Assembly: GCA_028285465.1 (NCBI GenBank)
Contig: JANQPD010000095.1
Span: 20,543-84,542, forward strand
Direction of reading: 5' to 3'
Length of the DNA stretch: 64,000 bases
From: Owenweeksia sp.
GTDB taxonomy: Bacteria > Bacteroidota > Bacteroidia > Flavobacteriales > Schleiferiaceae
The notes below the pieces were generated by a model. The model saw only the letters and a list, made by a program, of their open reading frames with translations, was not told the DNA's origin and ran no database searches. This document shows, piece after piece, positions 52,022 through 61,245 of the stretch. A program made the position numbers and the translations under genes. Every line of letters begins with the position of its first letter. Position 1 is the stretch's first letter.

Positions 52022-53020
52022 ATGAAATTTAGCCTGATTTCACCTACGTTCGGCAGACCGGAAGAAGTAACAGAGTTTTTGGAAAGCCTTTTAACCCAAA
52101 ACCATACAGATTTCGAGGTGATCTTAGGAGATGGCACTCCGGGCGATACACTTCGGCCCTTGCTCAGGCGTTTTGAAGGCAACGCCAGGTACCCGCTTAA
52201 GATCTACTACGAGGAATTTGTGTCAGTAAGCGATGGACGCAACCGGGCGGCAGAAATAGCAGAAGGAGAATACTTTGTCTTCCTCGACTCGGATTGTATC
52301 ATCCCTTCGGAATACCTGAACCGGGTAGAAGCGCATTTGCAAAAAGAACCCCTTGATGTATTCGGTGGCCCCGATGTAGCACACAAAGATTTCACTGCTT
52401 TGCAAAAGGCCATTTCGTATAGCATGACGTCTATTTTTACAACCGGAGGCATACGGGGTAAGCAAAAGCACGTAGGGCAATTCCATCCCAGGGGCTTTAA
52501 CATGGGCATTCGTAAAGCGGCCTTTGAAGCCGTAAAAGGGTATTCTGAATTTCGCTGTGGCGAAGATATCGAGCTTAGTATACGCCTGATAAAGGCAGGC
52601 TTTAAAACGGGCCTTATCCCGGAAGCTTTCGTGTATCATAAACGAAGAACTTCGCTAAAGCAATTCTATAAACAGGTGTTTCGTTTCGGAGCAGCCCGGA
52701 TAAACATCTGGAAACGTCACCCCGAAGAATTAAAGCTTACACATATGTTCCCCTTTTTCTTTTCTCTGGGCCTGTTGGGAACGTTGCTGCTTCTCCCTTT
52801 CTTCCAGGTGTTTCCCGTTCTGTTCGCCTCTCTTTTTCTATTTTTTTCCTTTTACTTTTTTCTCATTTTTCTAGGCAGTTTATTTGAAAACCGTTCATTA
52901 TATGTAGCCGGCTTAGCGGTAGTAACCTCTATTACAATGTTACTTGGGTATGGCTATGGTTTTGCCAGAAATTATATAGCCTACCAGTGGCAGGGGAAAC
53001 AAAACGGTTTGCTTTTGTAA
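52022..53020 (+). CDS. GT2 glycosyltransferase with C-terminal membrane helices
   Basis: A 332-residue glycosyltransferase of family 2 (GT-A fold). Features are SLISPTFGRPEEVTEFLESL cut as ISPTFGRPEEV (4-14), the acidic DXD-like FLDSDCIIPSEYL near 85-97, and GEDIELSIRLIKAG near 179-192, the ED-xE catalytic segment, with three hydrophobic helices after 235. Eight bases follow the previous glycosyltransferase gene, so the two are co-transcribed. Substrate unknown. Confidence 0.83.
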   Translation: MKFSLISPTFGRPEEVTEFLESLLTQNHTDFEVILGDGTPGDTLRPLLRRFEGNARYPLKIYYEEFVSVSDGRNRAAEIAEGEYFVFLDSDCIIPSEYLNRVEAHLQKEPLDVFGGPDVAHKDFTALQKAISYSMTSIFTTGGIRGKQKHVGQFHPRGFNMGIRKAAFEAVKGYSEFRCGEDIELSIRLIKAGFKTGLIPEAFVYHKRRTSLKQFYKQVFRFGAARINIWKRHPEELKLTHMFPFFFSLGLLGTLLLLPFFQVFPVLFASLFLFFSFYFFLIFLGSLFENRSLYVAGLAVVTSITMLLGYGYGFARNYIAYQWQGKQNGLLL

Positions 53021-53027
53021 GCTCGTT

Positions 53028-53057
53028 TTGTCCGTTTATTTTTATATGCTTTCTTTG
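53028..53057 (+). promoter_or_regulatory. possible promoter of the PAS histidine kinase gene
   Basis: TTG at 53028-53030, a 19-base spacer and TTTCTTTG at 53050-53057 (seven of eight positions), 17 bases before the ATG. It would give a short leader of about 13 bases. Confidence 0.45.
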
Positions 53058-53074
53058 TAATATTCGTTAAGCAT

Positions 53075-54139
53075 ATGCAGAGGATAAATACTCAGGATGA
53101 GTTGGACCTCCATGTGAAAATCATGGATAAGAGTCCAAACATGATTTTCATAAAAGATGCCAGGGGAAAGTTTCGTATGGCAAATAGGTTGCTCTGTGAG
53201 ATAATCGGTCTGAAGCGCAAGGATATCCTCGGGCGTACAGACAGGGAACTCAACTTATTGGATGATGAAGTGTCTGGTTTTGAGAGAATTGATCAGCAGG
53301 TAATAAAAGAAGGAAAAGCGATTGGTCCTTTTGAAGAAGAAGTAACTGCCCAGGGGAATACCATTTGGTTCAAAACCATAAAGATGCCCATACGCGTAGA
53401 TGGTGAAACCATGGTATTGGGTATTTCATCCGAAATAACACGCGAAAAACAACAGGAAGAATACTTAAAGTCTGCTAACGAGGAACTCGAACGCTTTCTC
53501 TATCACGCTTCTCATGATCTGCGTGGACCTGTGGCTACCATGGCAGGTCTGCTCGATCTAATGAAGCGTATGCCTCCTTCCCGGGAAGAAAGTGTGTTGT
53601 ACCTGGAGCATATTGAAATGCTCAACGGGCGAATGGATGGCGTGATCAGGAAATTACTGGCTTCCCGAAGAATACTGGCCCATGAGGTGCAATACACACA
53701 GGTACGGATTTACCCTTTAGTTCTGGAAGCCTTCCGGACAGTTTGTAAAATGGAAGGCCGGGAACCGCACATCAACCTACATTTTTCAGAGGATATGTTG
53801 CTGGAGCTAGATCCCTTTCTGATGAGAGAAATTTTTGAAGCCCTTGTTGAAAACAGCTTGAGGCATGCCGGAAAAAGGACGGAAGAGTTGCAAATAAACG
53901 TTTCTATAAATGAGCCGGAAAAAGGTTTTTTAGAATTGGCGTTTTGCGACAATGGAAAAGGAACTCAGGAGAAACACCTTTCAAAACTCACCAATATGTT
54001 TTACAAGTCAACCAATGATCCGGATGGGAGCGGACTAGGCCTGTATATTGTACATACGGCTGTAAAACAAATGGGAGGCAAGTTAAACCTATCCATCATA
54101 AACCCGGGCTTCTGTGTAGAAATGAGGTTCCCGGTATAA
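53075..54139 (+). CDS. PAS-domain histidine kinase without membrane segment
   Basis: A 354-residue soluble kinase. A PAS domain spans about 12-125 (SPNMIFIKDARGKFRMANRL near 19-38, then an ISSEITREKQ tail). The DHp H-box is FLYHASHDLRGPVATMAGLL (His near 145-152), and the ATPase domain has N-box ALVENSLRHAG near 258, G1 FCDNGKGTQ near 288-296 and G2 DGSGLGLYIVH near 315. All kinase motifs are present. No response regulator is nearby. It converges with gmhA, only two bases apart. Confidence 0.86.
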   Translation: MQRINTQDELDLHVKIMDKSPNMIFIKDARGKFRMANRLLCEIIGLKRKDILGRTDRELNLLDDEVSGFERIDQQVIKEGKAIGPFEEEVTAQGNTIWFKTIKMPIRVDGETMVLGISSEITREKQQEEYLKSANEELERFLYHASHDLRGPVATMAGLLDLMKRMPPSREESVLYLEHIEMLNGRMDGVIRKLLASRRILAHEVQYTQVRIYPLVLEAFRTVCKMEGREPHINLHFSEDMLLELDPFLMREIFEALVENSLRHAGKRTEELQINVSINEPEKGFLELAFCDNGKGTQEKHLSKLTNMFYKSTNDPDGSGLGLYIVHTAVKQMGGKLNLSIINPGFCVEMRFPV

Positions 54140-54141
54140 AA

Positions 54142-54744
54142 CTACCTTACACGGGCATCATACACTTCCCCCATGCTTGGGCTATCTCCCATAAGGCGTT
54201 GTTGCATTTCCTTTTTCAGGATGTTAAAGATCACCATATGCACATCTTCGCATACTTCCATGTCTTTTACAGGAGCGTGTACGGAAATGTCAGCTATCTC
54301 TGCTATTTTTCCTCCGTTAAAGCCTGAAAGGGCCAATGTTTTTGTGCCCCGTGTTTTTGCATAACGAAGAGCCCTGACTACATTCTCAGAATTGCCGCTT
54401 CCACTTATGCCGACTACCAGGTCGTCAGGGCCGATAAAATTCTTTAAAGGCTCTATAAAAATATCCTCATACCCAATGTCATTGGCTATGGCCATCATAG
54501 AAGCAATATTGTCGTTGAGGCAAATCATTTTAAAGCGTTTGTCCAGCCCATAACTGGCACCTTTTAAGAAATCACCGGCTACATGGGAAGCGGTTGCGCC
54601 ACTTCCGCCATTTCCAAATACGTAAATGTTCCCTCCTTTTTGATACGTGTCGAAAAACGCATCGGCGGCATCGGCAATGGCCTCGTGCTTCAATTTGTCT
54701 AGGGTTTCCTTAACCAGGTTTATGTATTCAGTAGCTTTATTCAT
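54142..54744 (-). CDS. gmhA: phosphoheptose isomerase family protein
   Basis: SIS-domain isomerase of about 200 residues, related to GmhA, which turns sedoheptulose 7-phosphate into D-glycero-D-manno-heptose 7-phosphate. The sugar-phosphate loop is VFGNGGSGATASHVAGDF (42-59), followed by GISGSGNSENVVRAL near 113-127 and the catalytic-region EVCEDVHMVIFN near 166-177. Located at the end of the hddA-fusion operon, overlapping hddA by eight bases, which supports the heptose role. DiaA-type SIS proteins are an alternative. Confidence 0.87.
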   Translation of the reverse strand: MNKATEYINLVKETLDKLKHEAIADAADAFFDTYQKGGNIYVFGNGGSGATASHVAGDFLKGASYGLDKRFKMICLNDNIASMMAIANDIGYEDIFIEPLKNFIGPDDLVVGISGSGNSENVVRALRYAKTRGTKTLALSGFNGGKIAEIADISVHAPVKDMEVCEDVHMVIFNILKKEMQQRLMGDSPSMGEVYDARVR

Positions 54745-55720
54745 TTCCGTAGTAAATTATTTTAGACCCATCCTGCTCAAAGGCAAACGGAAAGCGCCTC
54801 ACTTTATGCAATGCTTCGTCTAATTTTTTTTGTTTTTCCCATGGGCAGTAAAAGAGCATAAATCCACCCCCTCCTGCACCCAATAGCTTTCCGCCCAAGG
54901 CCCCATTTTGCAAGGCCGTTTCGTAGAGGGCATTGATCATAGGGTTGCTTATGCCTTTGGCCAGGCGTTGTTTCATGGCCCAGTTTTCGTGCATCAGGCG
55001 TCCAAAATCATCCAGGTTTCCCTGCATGAGTACATCGCGCAATTGGTATACGAGCTTTACCATCTCCTGCAAAGTCTTGAATTTATCCTCTTCGCCGGTA
55101 TTCTTTTTTTGTTCGCTAAGAATGCTGCTGGCACTGCGTTGATTTCCGATGTAATACAAGCATAAATTCTGCTCTAAGGTGTGCAGGGTCTCTTTTTGCA
55201 GGTAAACAGGAGAAACCGATACAAGCCCGTTTTGGTGAAATTCGATTACATTGAGCCCGCCATAAGCCGCGGCATATTGATCTTGCTTGCCTATCGGTTC
55301 TTGCAGCAGGTCTATCTCTATTTCACATGCTCCGGCCGCCAGGGCCTCTTTAGAGGCATACCGATGGGTTACGGCATACAGGTTATGCAGCAGGCCAACG
55401 GTAAAAGAAGAAGAAGACCCCATGCCCGTACCACCGGGGATATCTGCTATGGAACTGATCTCCAAACCACCTTCGATCTTAAACTTTTTCAGGGCCGTTT
55501 TCAAGATCGGATGTTTCAGCTCTTCAACGTTCCCCACCGTTTCTGTTTGTGAATATTTCGTACGGATCTTGTCTGACTCAAAAAAAGCGTGGCTGCTTAT
55601 GTACATGTACTTATTGATGCTCGTACTCAACACAGCGCCCTTACTCTTGCTATAGAACGTCTCCAGGTCGGAGCCCCCTCCAACAAAACTTATCCGGAAA
55701 GGAGTTTTTGTAATGATCAT
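54737..55720 (-). CDS. hddA: GHMP-family heptose kinase, HddA-like
   Basis: A 327-residue GHMP kinase that likely phosphorylates D-glycero-alpha-D-manno-heptose 7-phosphate at C1. It has the start ITKTPFRISFVGGGSDLETF (3-22), the ATP-binding glycine/serine loop PGGTGMGSSSSFTVGLL near 95-111 and the C-terminal KLLGAGGGGFMLFYCP near 278-293. Alternatives include L-fucose kinase-like GHMP proteins, but operon context with gmhA and the GmhB-containing fusion favours HddA. It begins 27 bases after the fusion gene. Confidence 0.85.
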   Translation of the reverse strand: MIITKTPFRISFVGGGSDLETFYSKSKGAVLSTSINKYMYISSHAFFESDKIRTKYSQTETVGNVEELKHPILKTALKKFKIEGGLEISSIADIPGGTGMGSSSSFTVGLLHNLYAVTHRYASKEALAAGACEIEIDLLQEPIGKQDQYAAAYGGLNVIEFHQNGLVSVSPVYLQKETLHTLEQNLCLYYIGNQRSASSILSEQKKNTGEEDKFKTLQEMVKLVYQLRDVLMQGNLDDFGRLMHENWAMKQRLAKGISNPMINALYETALQNGALGGKLLGAGGGGFMLFYCPWEKQKKLDEALHKVRRFPFAFEQDGSKIIYYGNE

Positions 55721-55747
55721 ACTGCAAAGAAAGCATAAACAAACGGG

Positions 55748-57613
55748 CTAAAACACGCGTTGAGCCCACTTTTTAGTACCTTGGATAAAAGCGCCTTCTT
55801 CCCGGCGTTCCTCCCAAAGCATTTCAATTTCTTCGTCCATTTTTCCCTTCCAGCGATAAAAATCAACAAAGCGTGCTTTGCGCTGCTCTTCAGGGATTTC
55901 CTTAAACAGCTTTAGCTGGCTCAATGCCCGTATACCTTCTGTGGCCAGGGTGGTTACCCCATCCAACAGTATTACGGCTTCGCCCTTCCACTGGTAAGTT
56001 TTGTGCATCTCGGGTTTATCCGGGTGCACTTTGTACCGCTGTATGCTTACCGCTTTCCCGGAAAGGATCGTTTTCAGATCGGCTTCCAGTTTGGGTTGCT
56101 GAAAGTTATCCAGCACATTTTCTGCTTGGGGCCGCTGGGATTTTGGTAAGATCCAGTCGTCACATTTTACCAATAGGATAGGGGTATCGTTTTTATCCAG
56201 GCGTTCTTTAAGGTAGGCGCTTAAGGTAGACTTCCCACTCCGTGCATTTCCTGCCAGGGCTATTACCAGGGGCGATTCATGCAAACCTCTGGCTTTTTGA
56301 AGTATCCAGTCGCCCGCTTCTTTATAAGGCTCGTCTAAAATGAAATCTACCGCTTCTTTGAGGTGGGCAAAAAGATAGTCTGGTTCTACCAAAGCGTTTT
56401 TGTGCCCATGCCCTGTCCGTACCCCAAGCGTTACACAACCGGCATTTTTTCCGGCCAGTGTATCGCGCTCGCTGTCGCCGATCATATAGCTTTGCTTCAG
56501 GTCAATGTGGAAGCGAGCGGCTGCTTCTTTATGCATGCCGGCTTTGGGTTTACGGCAGTCGCATTCAATCTTATACGCGGGATTTTCTCCTTCAAAACCG
56601 CTATCCGGATGATGCGGGCAATAATAAATGGCATCTAACTTGGCCCCTTGATTGCCTAAGAGGCTTTCCATTTTTTTATGGATATTCCCGAGGCCCTGTA
56701 TGTCGGTAAGCCCTCTGGCCACTACGCTTTGGTTGGTGGTAACCACACTAAGGAAAAGGCTCTTATTGATGCGCTTAACGGCTTTTGCGGTCCATGGGTA
56801 GAGTTCCATATCTTCCATTTTATGGATCAGGTCATGGTCCGGGTTGAGCACACCGTCCCGGTCCAGGAAAATACACCTTTGCTTACGTGCAAGATTCCGG
56901 GCCTTTACTTTTCCGCTTTTGACATCCGACTCTACCTGCGCCAGGCGGTCCGGGGTGCCCATATCCTTAAGGTATTCAGTGGTATTGTAGCCATACATGG
57001 CGACCCCCTTATACAATTTCGGAAAGATGTCTTTACCAAAATCTGCTTTTTTCCCTTTCGGCAGATGTTTAAGCACTTTAGGGGAAAAAAGGTAAACGGC
57101 CGCGTTCACCATATTGTGGTAAAAGACCCCTTCTTCATGTGGTTTAGGCAATACAGCAATGATGCGCTCTTCTTTGTCTAACTCTACCAGGTCACTGTCG
57201 TAGGGGTGATCATTGGGGTGCACTACCAGGGTTGCTTCACTCTTTTTAGCACGATGGAAGTGCAAGAGGCGTTCCAGGTCCAGGTCTATCAATACATCCC
57301 CATAAAGAACGAGGAAGTCATCGGTTAGTTGGTGCTCGATTTCCTTAATTCCCCCAACAGTGCCCAGCGGGGCGGATTCTTCGAAGTAACTTATTTTAAT
57401 GCCGAACCCGCTTCCGTCTCCAAAGTGCTGTAAAATAGGCTCCTTCAGGTGGTTCACAATAAGGATCACTTCCTCGATCCCATAGCGTTTACACCATTCT
57501 ATATGGTATTCCAGTAGGGGTTTTCCCAATAGGGGGATCATGGGTTTGGGAATGTCGTGGGTGAGCTTTCCAAGGCGCGTGCCTTTACCTCCTGCCAGTA
57601 TTACGGCTTTCAT
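55748..57613 (-). CDS. three-domain fusion: NDP-heptose nucleotidyltransferase, GmhB-type phosphatase, P-loop kinase-like domain
   Basis: A 621-residue protein. Domain 1 (about 1-235) is a nucleotidyltransferase: ILAGGKGTRLGKLTHDIPKP (5-24), GTVGGI near 84-89 and VLYGDVLIDLD near 102. Domain 2 (about 245-405) is a histidinol/heptose bisphosphate phosphatase of the HAD class: LDRDGVLNPD (250-259), TTNQSVVARG near 292 and the zinc loop with Cys332, His334 and Cys351/353 (IECDCRKPKAGM), then MIGDSERDTLAG near 377. Domain 3 (about 440-621) has P-loop AGNARSGKST (454-463) and VKCDDWIL near 482, resembling uridine kinase. I chose ATG at 57613. First gene of the operon. Confidence 0.85.
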   Translation of the reverse strand: MKAVILAGGKGTRLGKLTHDIPKPMIPLLGKPLLEYHIEWCKRYGIEEVILIVNHLKEPILQHFGDGSGFGIKISYFEESAPLGTVGGIKEIEHQLTDDFLVLYGDVLIDLDLERLLHFHRAKKSEATLVVHPNDHPYDSDLVELDKEERIIAVLPKPHEEGVFYHNMVNAAVYLFSPKVLKHLPKGKKADFGKDIFPKLYKGVAMYGYNTTEYLKDMGTPDRLAQVESDVKSGKVKARNLARKQRCIFLDRDGVLNPDHDLIHKMEDMELYPWTAKAVKRINKSLFLSVVTTNQSVVARGLTDIQGLGNIHKKMESLLGNQGAKLDAIYYCPHHPDSGFEGENPAYKIECDCRKPKAGMHKEAAARFHIDLKQSYMIGDSERDTLAGKNAGCVTLGVRTGHGHKNALVEPDYLFAHLKEAVDFILDEPYKEAGDWILQKARGLHESPLVIALAGNARSGKSTLSAYLKERLDKNDTPILLVKCDDWILPKSQRPQAENVLDNFQQPKLEADLKTILSGKAVSIQRYKVHPDKPEMHKTYQWKGEAVILLDGVTTLATEGIRALSQLKLFKEIPEEQRKARFVDFYRWKGKMDEEIEMLWEERREEGAFIQGTKKWAQRVF

Positions 57614-57675
57614 GCGTTTACTTTGCTGCAAAAGTTCAAAATAACTTTATGCTTTCATAGTTAAAACCAAAGCAT

Positions 57676-57702
57676 TTGTCTGGAACATAGCTTGTATTTT
57701 TG
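57676..57702 (+). promoter_or_regulatory. promoter of the YwqK gene, possibly leaderless
   Basis: TTG at 57676-57678, a 16-base spacer and TATTTTTG at 57695-57702. The chosen ATG at 57707 lies only four bases after the -7 element, so the predicted transcript start is at or next to the start codon. Confidence 0.5.
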
Positions 57703-57706
57703 CCAC

Positions 57707-58462
57707 ATGTTGAGATTACTCCTTTTCCCCGCTTTACTCCTTTGCGCTTTTACTCTGTGTGCACAAGATGAAACCCCAACAGACGCGGCAGGACGCAAAC
57801 ATGGCTTGTGGAAAAAATATTTTGACAATGGCAAACTGCGCTTTGAAGGACGTTTTGAGCATGGGGTAGAGGTAGATACCTTCAAATTTTACTTTGATAC
57901 AGGGGCCTTACGTGCCTTAAATGTATTCAGTAGAGAGCAGAAGGGCTTTTGCAAAAGTTTCCAGTACGGGGAAGGAAAAATACTGGCGGCAGAAGGGCAA
58001 TACCTGGATACCAAACGGGTGGGGGAATGGACATTTTACGATGTCAATGGAAACGTGCTGGCCAAAGAAAACTACATTAAAGGAGTGAAGCATGGCCCTT
58101 CACTCACTTTTCATGAGAATGGGCAGGTAGCGGAGCAGCTCACCTACGACATGGGAAAAAAAATAGGGGAGTGGGAGCAGTTTTACGACAGTGGAAAAAC
58201 CAAAGTGCGGGGCGTTTACGTAAACGACCGGTTAGAGGGAGTAGTGTATTTCTTTGAAACGGAAGGTTATTTACGGGCAAAAGGCAATTACCGAAAAGGC
58301 CTGATGGACGGTTTATGGAAGTATTATACCCGTGAAAGCAAGCTGGATTTTGAGGAAGTATGGAAGCTGGGAAGAAGGATATCTACCACTAGGGAGGAGG
58401 ATACGGAAAGCCCATCACCCATTCAAACAATAGATGAGTTAAGAAAGGTGTACGAAAGATAA
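57707..58462 (+). CDS. secreted YwqK/MORN-repeat protein
   Basis: A 251-residue protein with a signal peptide (1-18, ending TLCAQ). The rest is a string of MORN-like repeats of the YwqK type: [20 protein letters not shown] near 27-46, [20 protein letters not shown] near 103-122, [19 protein letters not shown] and [17 protein letters not shown] near 205. Databases label this family as YwqK antitoxin, but no toxin is adjacent, so it is better read as a surface or periplasmic repeat protein. Its stop overlaps mnmA (TAATG). Confidence 0.83.
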   Translation: MLRLLLFPALLLCAFTLCAQDETPTDAAGRKHGLWKKYFDNGKLRFEGRFEHGVEVDTFKFYFDTGALRALNVFSREQKGFCKSFQYGEGKILAAEGQYLDTKRVGEWTFYDVNGNVLAKENYIKGVKHGPSLTFHENGQVAEQLTYDMGKKIGEWEQFYDSGKTKVRGVYVNDRLEGVVYFFETEGYLRAKGNYRKGLMDGLWKYYTRESKLDFEEVWKLGRRISTTREEDTESPSPIQTIDELRKVYER

Positions 58463-59643
58463 TGGCGAGAGTAGTAGTTGGATTAAGCGGAGGGGTAGAC
58501 AGCAGTGTGGCAGCACATCTCCTGGTGGAAGAAGGCCACGAGGTGATTGCTTTATTCATGCGCAATTGGCACGATGAAACCGTGACCCTCCACGATGAAT
58601 GTCCCTGGGTAGAAGACAGCAACGATGCTATGCTGGTGGCCGATAAGCTCGGCATACCGTTCCAGGTAGTGGACCTGAGTGCAGAGTATAAATCCCGGAT
58701 CGTAGATTATATGTTTGCAGAGTATGAAGCCGGGCGTACGCCAAACCCGGATGTATTGTGCAACCGGGAAATAAAATTTGACAGCTTTCTAAAAACGGCC
58801 ATAAGCCTGGGAGCGGATTATGTGGCTACCGGCCACTATTGCCGTAAGAGCTATGTTGAAAAGGAAGGGAAGACCATCTACCAATTAAAAGCCGGGGTAG
58901 ATGAAAACAAAGACCAAAGCTATTTCCTATGCCAGTTGACGCAGGAGCAATTGAGTAAAGCGCTTTTCCCCATAGGTGAGTTGACTAAGGCCGAAGTACG
59001 CCAGATAGCCACAAAGCTCGATCTGGTTACAGCAGATAAGAAAGATTCTCAGGGGCTCTGCTTTGTGGGGAAAGTTAGTCTGCCAACCTTTTTGCAACAA
59101 AAGCTACAACCTAAGAAAGGCCCGATCATTGAAATTCCCGAAGGCACCAGGCTTCCTTTAGAGGAAAAGCTCGTCCAAGGTTCAAGTTATGACGCGCAGG
59201 TTTTGCCCTATCATTTTGAACCAAGTATGGGAAAACGAGTTGGTGAACATAATGGTGCACATTATTTTACGGTGGGGCAACGCAAAGGGCTGGCCGTTGG
59301 AGGTACCCCTGAACCTCTTTTCGTGTTGGCAACGGATACGGAGAACAATGTGATCTATACCGGGCAAGGCGAGGCGCATAGCGGCTTGAGTAAAAAAGGA
59401 TTGTTCATACAAGCGGGTTATGTGCATTGGCTCCGCCCGGACTTGGTGCTCCGCCCGGGTGAAAATGCAGAGTACCTTATACGCATCCGCTACCGCCAAA
59501 AGCTGGTTAAGGGAAGCTTGCATATGGAAAAGCAGGGGCTTTACCTTATTTTTGAAAAACCTATGAAGGCAATTACGCCCGGACAATTTGCAGCCTGGTA
59601 TACAAAGGATGAACTGGTTGGGTCCGGGGTTATTGATTTTTAA
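58462..59643 (+). CDS. mnmA: tRNA-specific 2-thiouridylase MnmA
   Basis: ATP-dependent enzyme adding sulfur at C2 of the wobble uridine in tRNA-Lys, Glu and Gln. The 393-residue protein has the PP-loop [10 protein letters not shown] (8-17), [14 protein letters not shown] near 93-106 with catalytic Cys100, DQSYFLCQL near 151-159 and the second cysteine Cys200 in [11 protein letters not shown]. The C-terminal barrel has [13 protein letters not shown] near 272. Both cysteines are intact. Coupled to the YwqK gene by a one-base stop-start overlap. Confidence 0.97.
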   Translation: MARVVVGLSGGVDSSVAAHLLVEEGHEVIALFMRNWHDETVTLHDECPWVEDSNDAMLVADKLGIPFQVVDLSAEYKSRIVDYMFAEYEAGRTPNPDVLCNREIKFDSFLKTAISLGADYVATGHYCRKSYVEKEGKTIYQLKAGVDENKDQSYFLCQLTQEQLSKALFPIGELTKAEVRQIATKLDLVTADKKDSQGLCFVGKVSLPTFLQQKLQPKKGPIIEIPEGTRLPLEEKLVQGSSYDAQVLPYHFEPSMGKRVGEHNGAHYFTVGQRKGLAVGGTPEPLFVLATDTENNVIYTGQGEAHSGLSKKGLFIQAGYVHWLRPDLVLRPGENAEYLIRIRYRQKLVKGSLHMEKQGLYLIFEKPMKAITPGQFAAWYTKDELVGSGVIDF

Positions 59644-59652
59644 AGACCGTTT

Positions 59653-61245
59653 ATGTATAAATATTTACTTTCCTTCTCTCTAGCGGTAGCCACCCTTTTG
59701 GGTACCGCACAAGGTGAAATGTATCGCGTGTATTTTACCGATAAGGGAGAACAGCTGGCCTTGTTGGATCAGCCCGAGCGTTTTTTGAGTGGTAAAGCCA
59801 TTTGGCGCAGGGCAAAACAAAACATCGCAATAGACGAAACAGACCTTCCTGTATCACGAAATTACCTGGGTGCCCTAAAAGGTAAAGTAGAAGAGATCAG
59901 GATGCATAGCAAATGGCTCAATTATGCCGTAGTAAAAGGAGGAGCTATCGAGCAACTTACGGACTTGCCCTTCGTAAAAAAGGTAGAGGCAGTTGTACCG
60001 CTAGTACCGCTCTTTTCAGATGCGGGTTGCGCTGCACAGGCGATCAATTACGGGCAGGCTACCGTACAGATCGAAATGTTGCGCGGACATGAACTACATG
60101 GTTTTGGGTTTACCGGAGCAGGGATGGTGATTGCTGTAATTGACGGGGGATTTTCCGGAGCCCTGCCTACTACTCCGGGTTTCGACTCGCTTTACACTCG
60201 CGGTCAGATCCTGGGGAGTTATGACTTCATACAAAACGATACCGATGTCTTTGATGTAGGCAGTCATGGTGCTACTGTGCTTTCTGTTATGGGAGGGTAT
60301 AAAGAAAATGAAATAGCGGGCAGTGCACCCGATGCTTCCTTTTGGCTGTTGAAGTCGGAAAATGAGCTGCAGGAAACTACGGTTGAAATGGACAACTGGG
60401 TAAGGGCAGCCGAGTTTGCAGATAGCGTAGGGGCCGATGTGATCAATTCTTCACTGGGCTATACCACGTTTGACGGCGGTATAGGGAACCTTGCACAAAG
60501 CGATATGGATGGAAATACAGCTGTTGTGACCATTGGTGCGGATATGGCCGCTCAAAAGGGCATATTGGTAGTGGCTAGTGCGGGAAACAGCGGCACCTCT
60601 TCCTGGCCCATTATTGGCGCTCCGGGTGATGGGGATAGCGTGCTCACCGTTGGCGGTGTAGATGGCAATAAAGACTATGTAGCCTTCAGTAGCAGGGGCC
60701 CAACGGCAGATGGGCGAATAAAGCCTGATGTAGTAGCTATGGCGCAATCAACCACTACCTTAGGTTTCAATGGCGTGGTACGCAATTCAAACGGCACCTC
60801 TTTTTCTTCTCCGCTTATAGCGGGTCTGGCCGCTTGTTTGTGGCAGTATAACCCAAGCCTGAGCAACATGGAAATTTACCGTGCCATTAAGCATTCGGCC
60901 TCTCATTATTATACGCCTAACTTTAACGTGGGGTTTGGCATTCCCAATTTTGCCCTGGCGGCTTATAACATTAACCTGGCAGAGGAAGAAGTGGCCGCAT
61001 TGGAGCTGGAACTTTTTCCAAACCCGGTGAAAGAAAACATACGTTTTCGCATCAAGGGGCTTTCCGCGGATGTTGTTGCAAAACTTCAGGTACTGGATCT
61101 AAGCGGGCGCGTGGTATATGCAGAAGAAGTATACATAAGTGAAACGGCACCCAACACCATAAAAGCCCCGTCAGCCAAAGGAGTTTACTTATTCACCGTT
61201 ACGAACAGGGAATGGCATTTTGTGCAAGAACTTGTTGTTGAATAA
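59653..61245 (+). CDS. T9SS-exported subtilase (S8 peptidase)
   Basis: A 530-residue protease with a signal peptide (1-19) and an inhibitor-like prodomain to about 120. The catalytic triad is Asp164 in VIAVIDGGFSG, His205 in VGSHGATV and Ser383 in NGTSFSSPLIAG, with the oxyanion Asn in SAGNSG near 309-314. Residues about 452-530 form a type A sorting domain (LFPNPVKENIRFRI, LQVLDLSGRVVYAEEV, GVYLFTV), the signal for export and cell-surface attachment by the type IX system. Followed by a gene overlapping by one base (TAATGA). Confidence 0.92.
   Translation: MYKYLLSFSLAVATLLGTAQGEMYRVYFTDKGEQLALLDQPERFLSGKAIWRRAKQNIAIDETDLPVSRNYLGALKGKVEEIRMHSKWLNYAVVKGGAIEQLTDLPFVKKVEAVVPLVPLFSDAGCAAQAINYGQATVQIEMLRGHELHGFGFTGAGMVIAVIDGGFSGALPTTPGFDSLYTRGQILGSYDFIQNDTDVFDVGSHGATVLSVMGGYKENEIAGSAPDASFWLLKSENELQETTVEMDNWVRAAEFADSVGADVINSSLGYTTFDGGIGNLAQSDMDGNTAVVTIGADMAAQKGILVVASAGNSGTSSWPIIGAPGDGDSVLTVGGVDGNKDYVAFSSRGPTADGRIKPDVVAMAQSTTTLGFNGVVRNSNGTSFSSPLIAGLAACLWQYNPSLSNMEIYRAIKHSASHYYTPNFNVGFGIPNFALAAYNINLAEEEVAALELELFPNPVKENIRFRIKGLSADVVAKLQVLDLSGRVVYAEEVYISETAPNTIKAPSAKGVYLFTVTNREWHFVQELVVE

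Noticed and set aside
57707..58462. Toxin-antitoxin system because of the YwqK label
   Set aside because: No toxin gene is adjacent; mnmA follows. The MORN-like repeats and signal peptide suggest a secreted protein.
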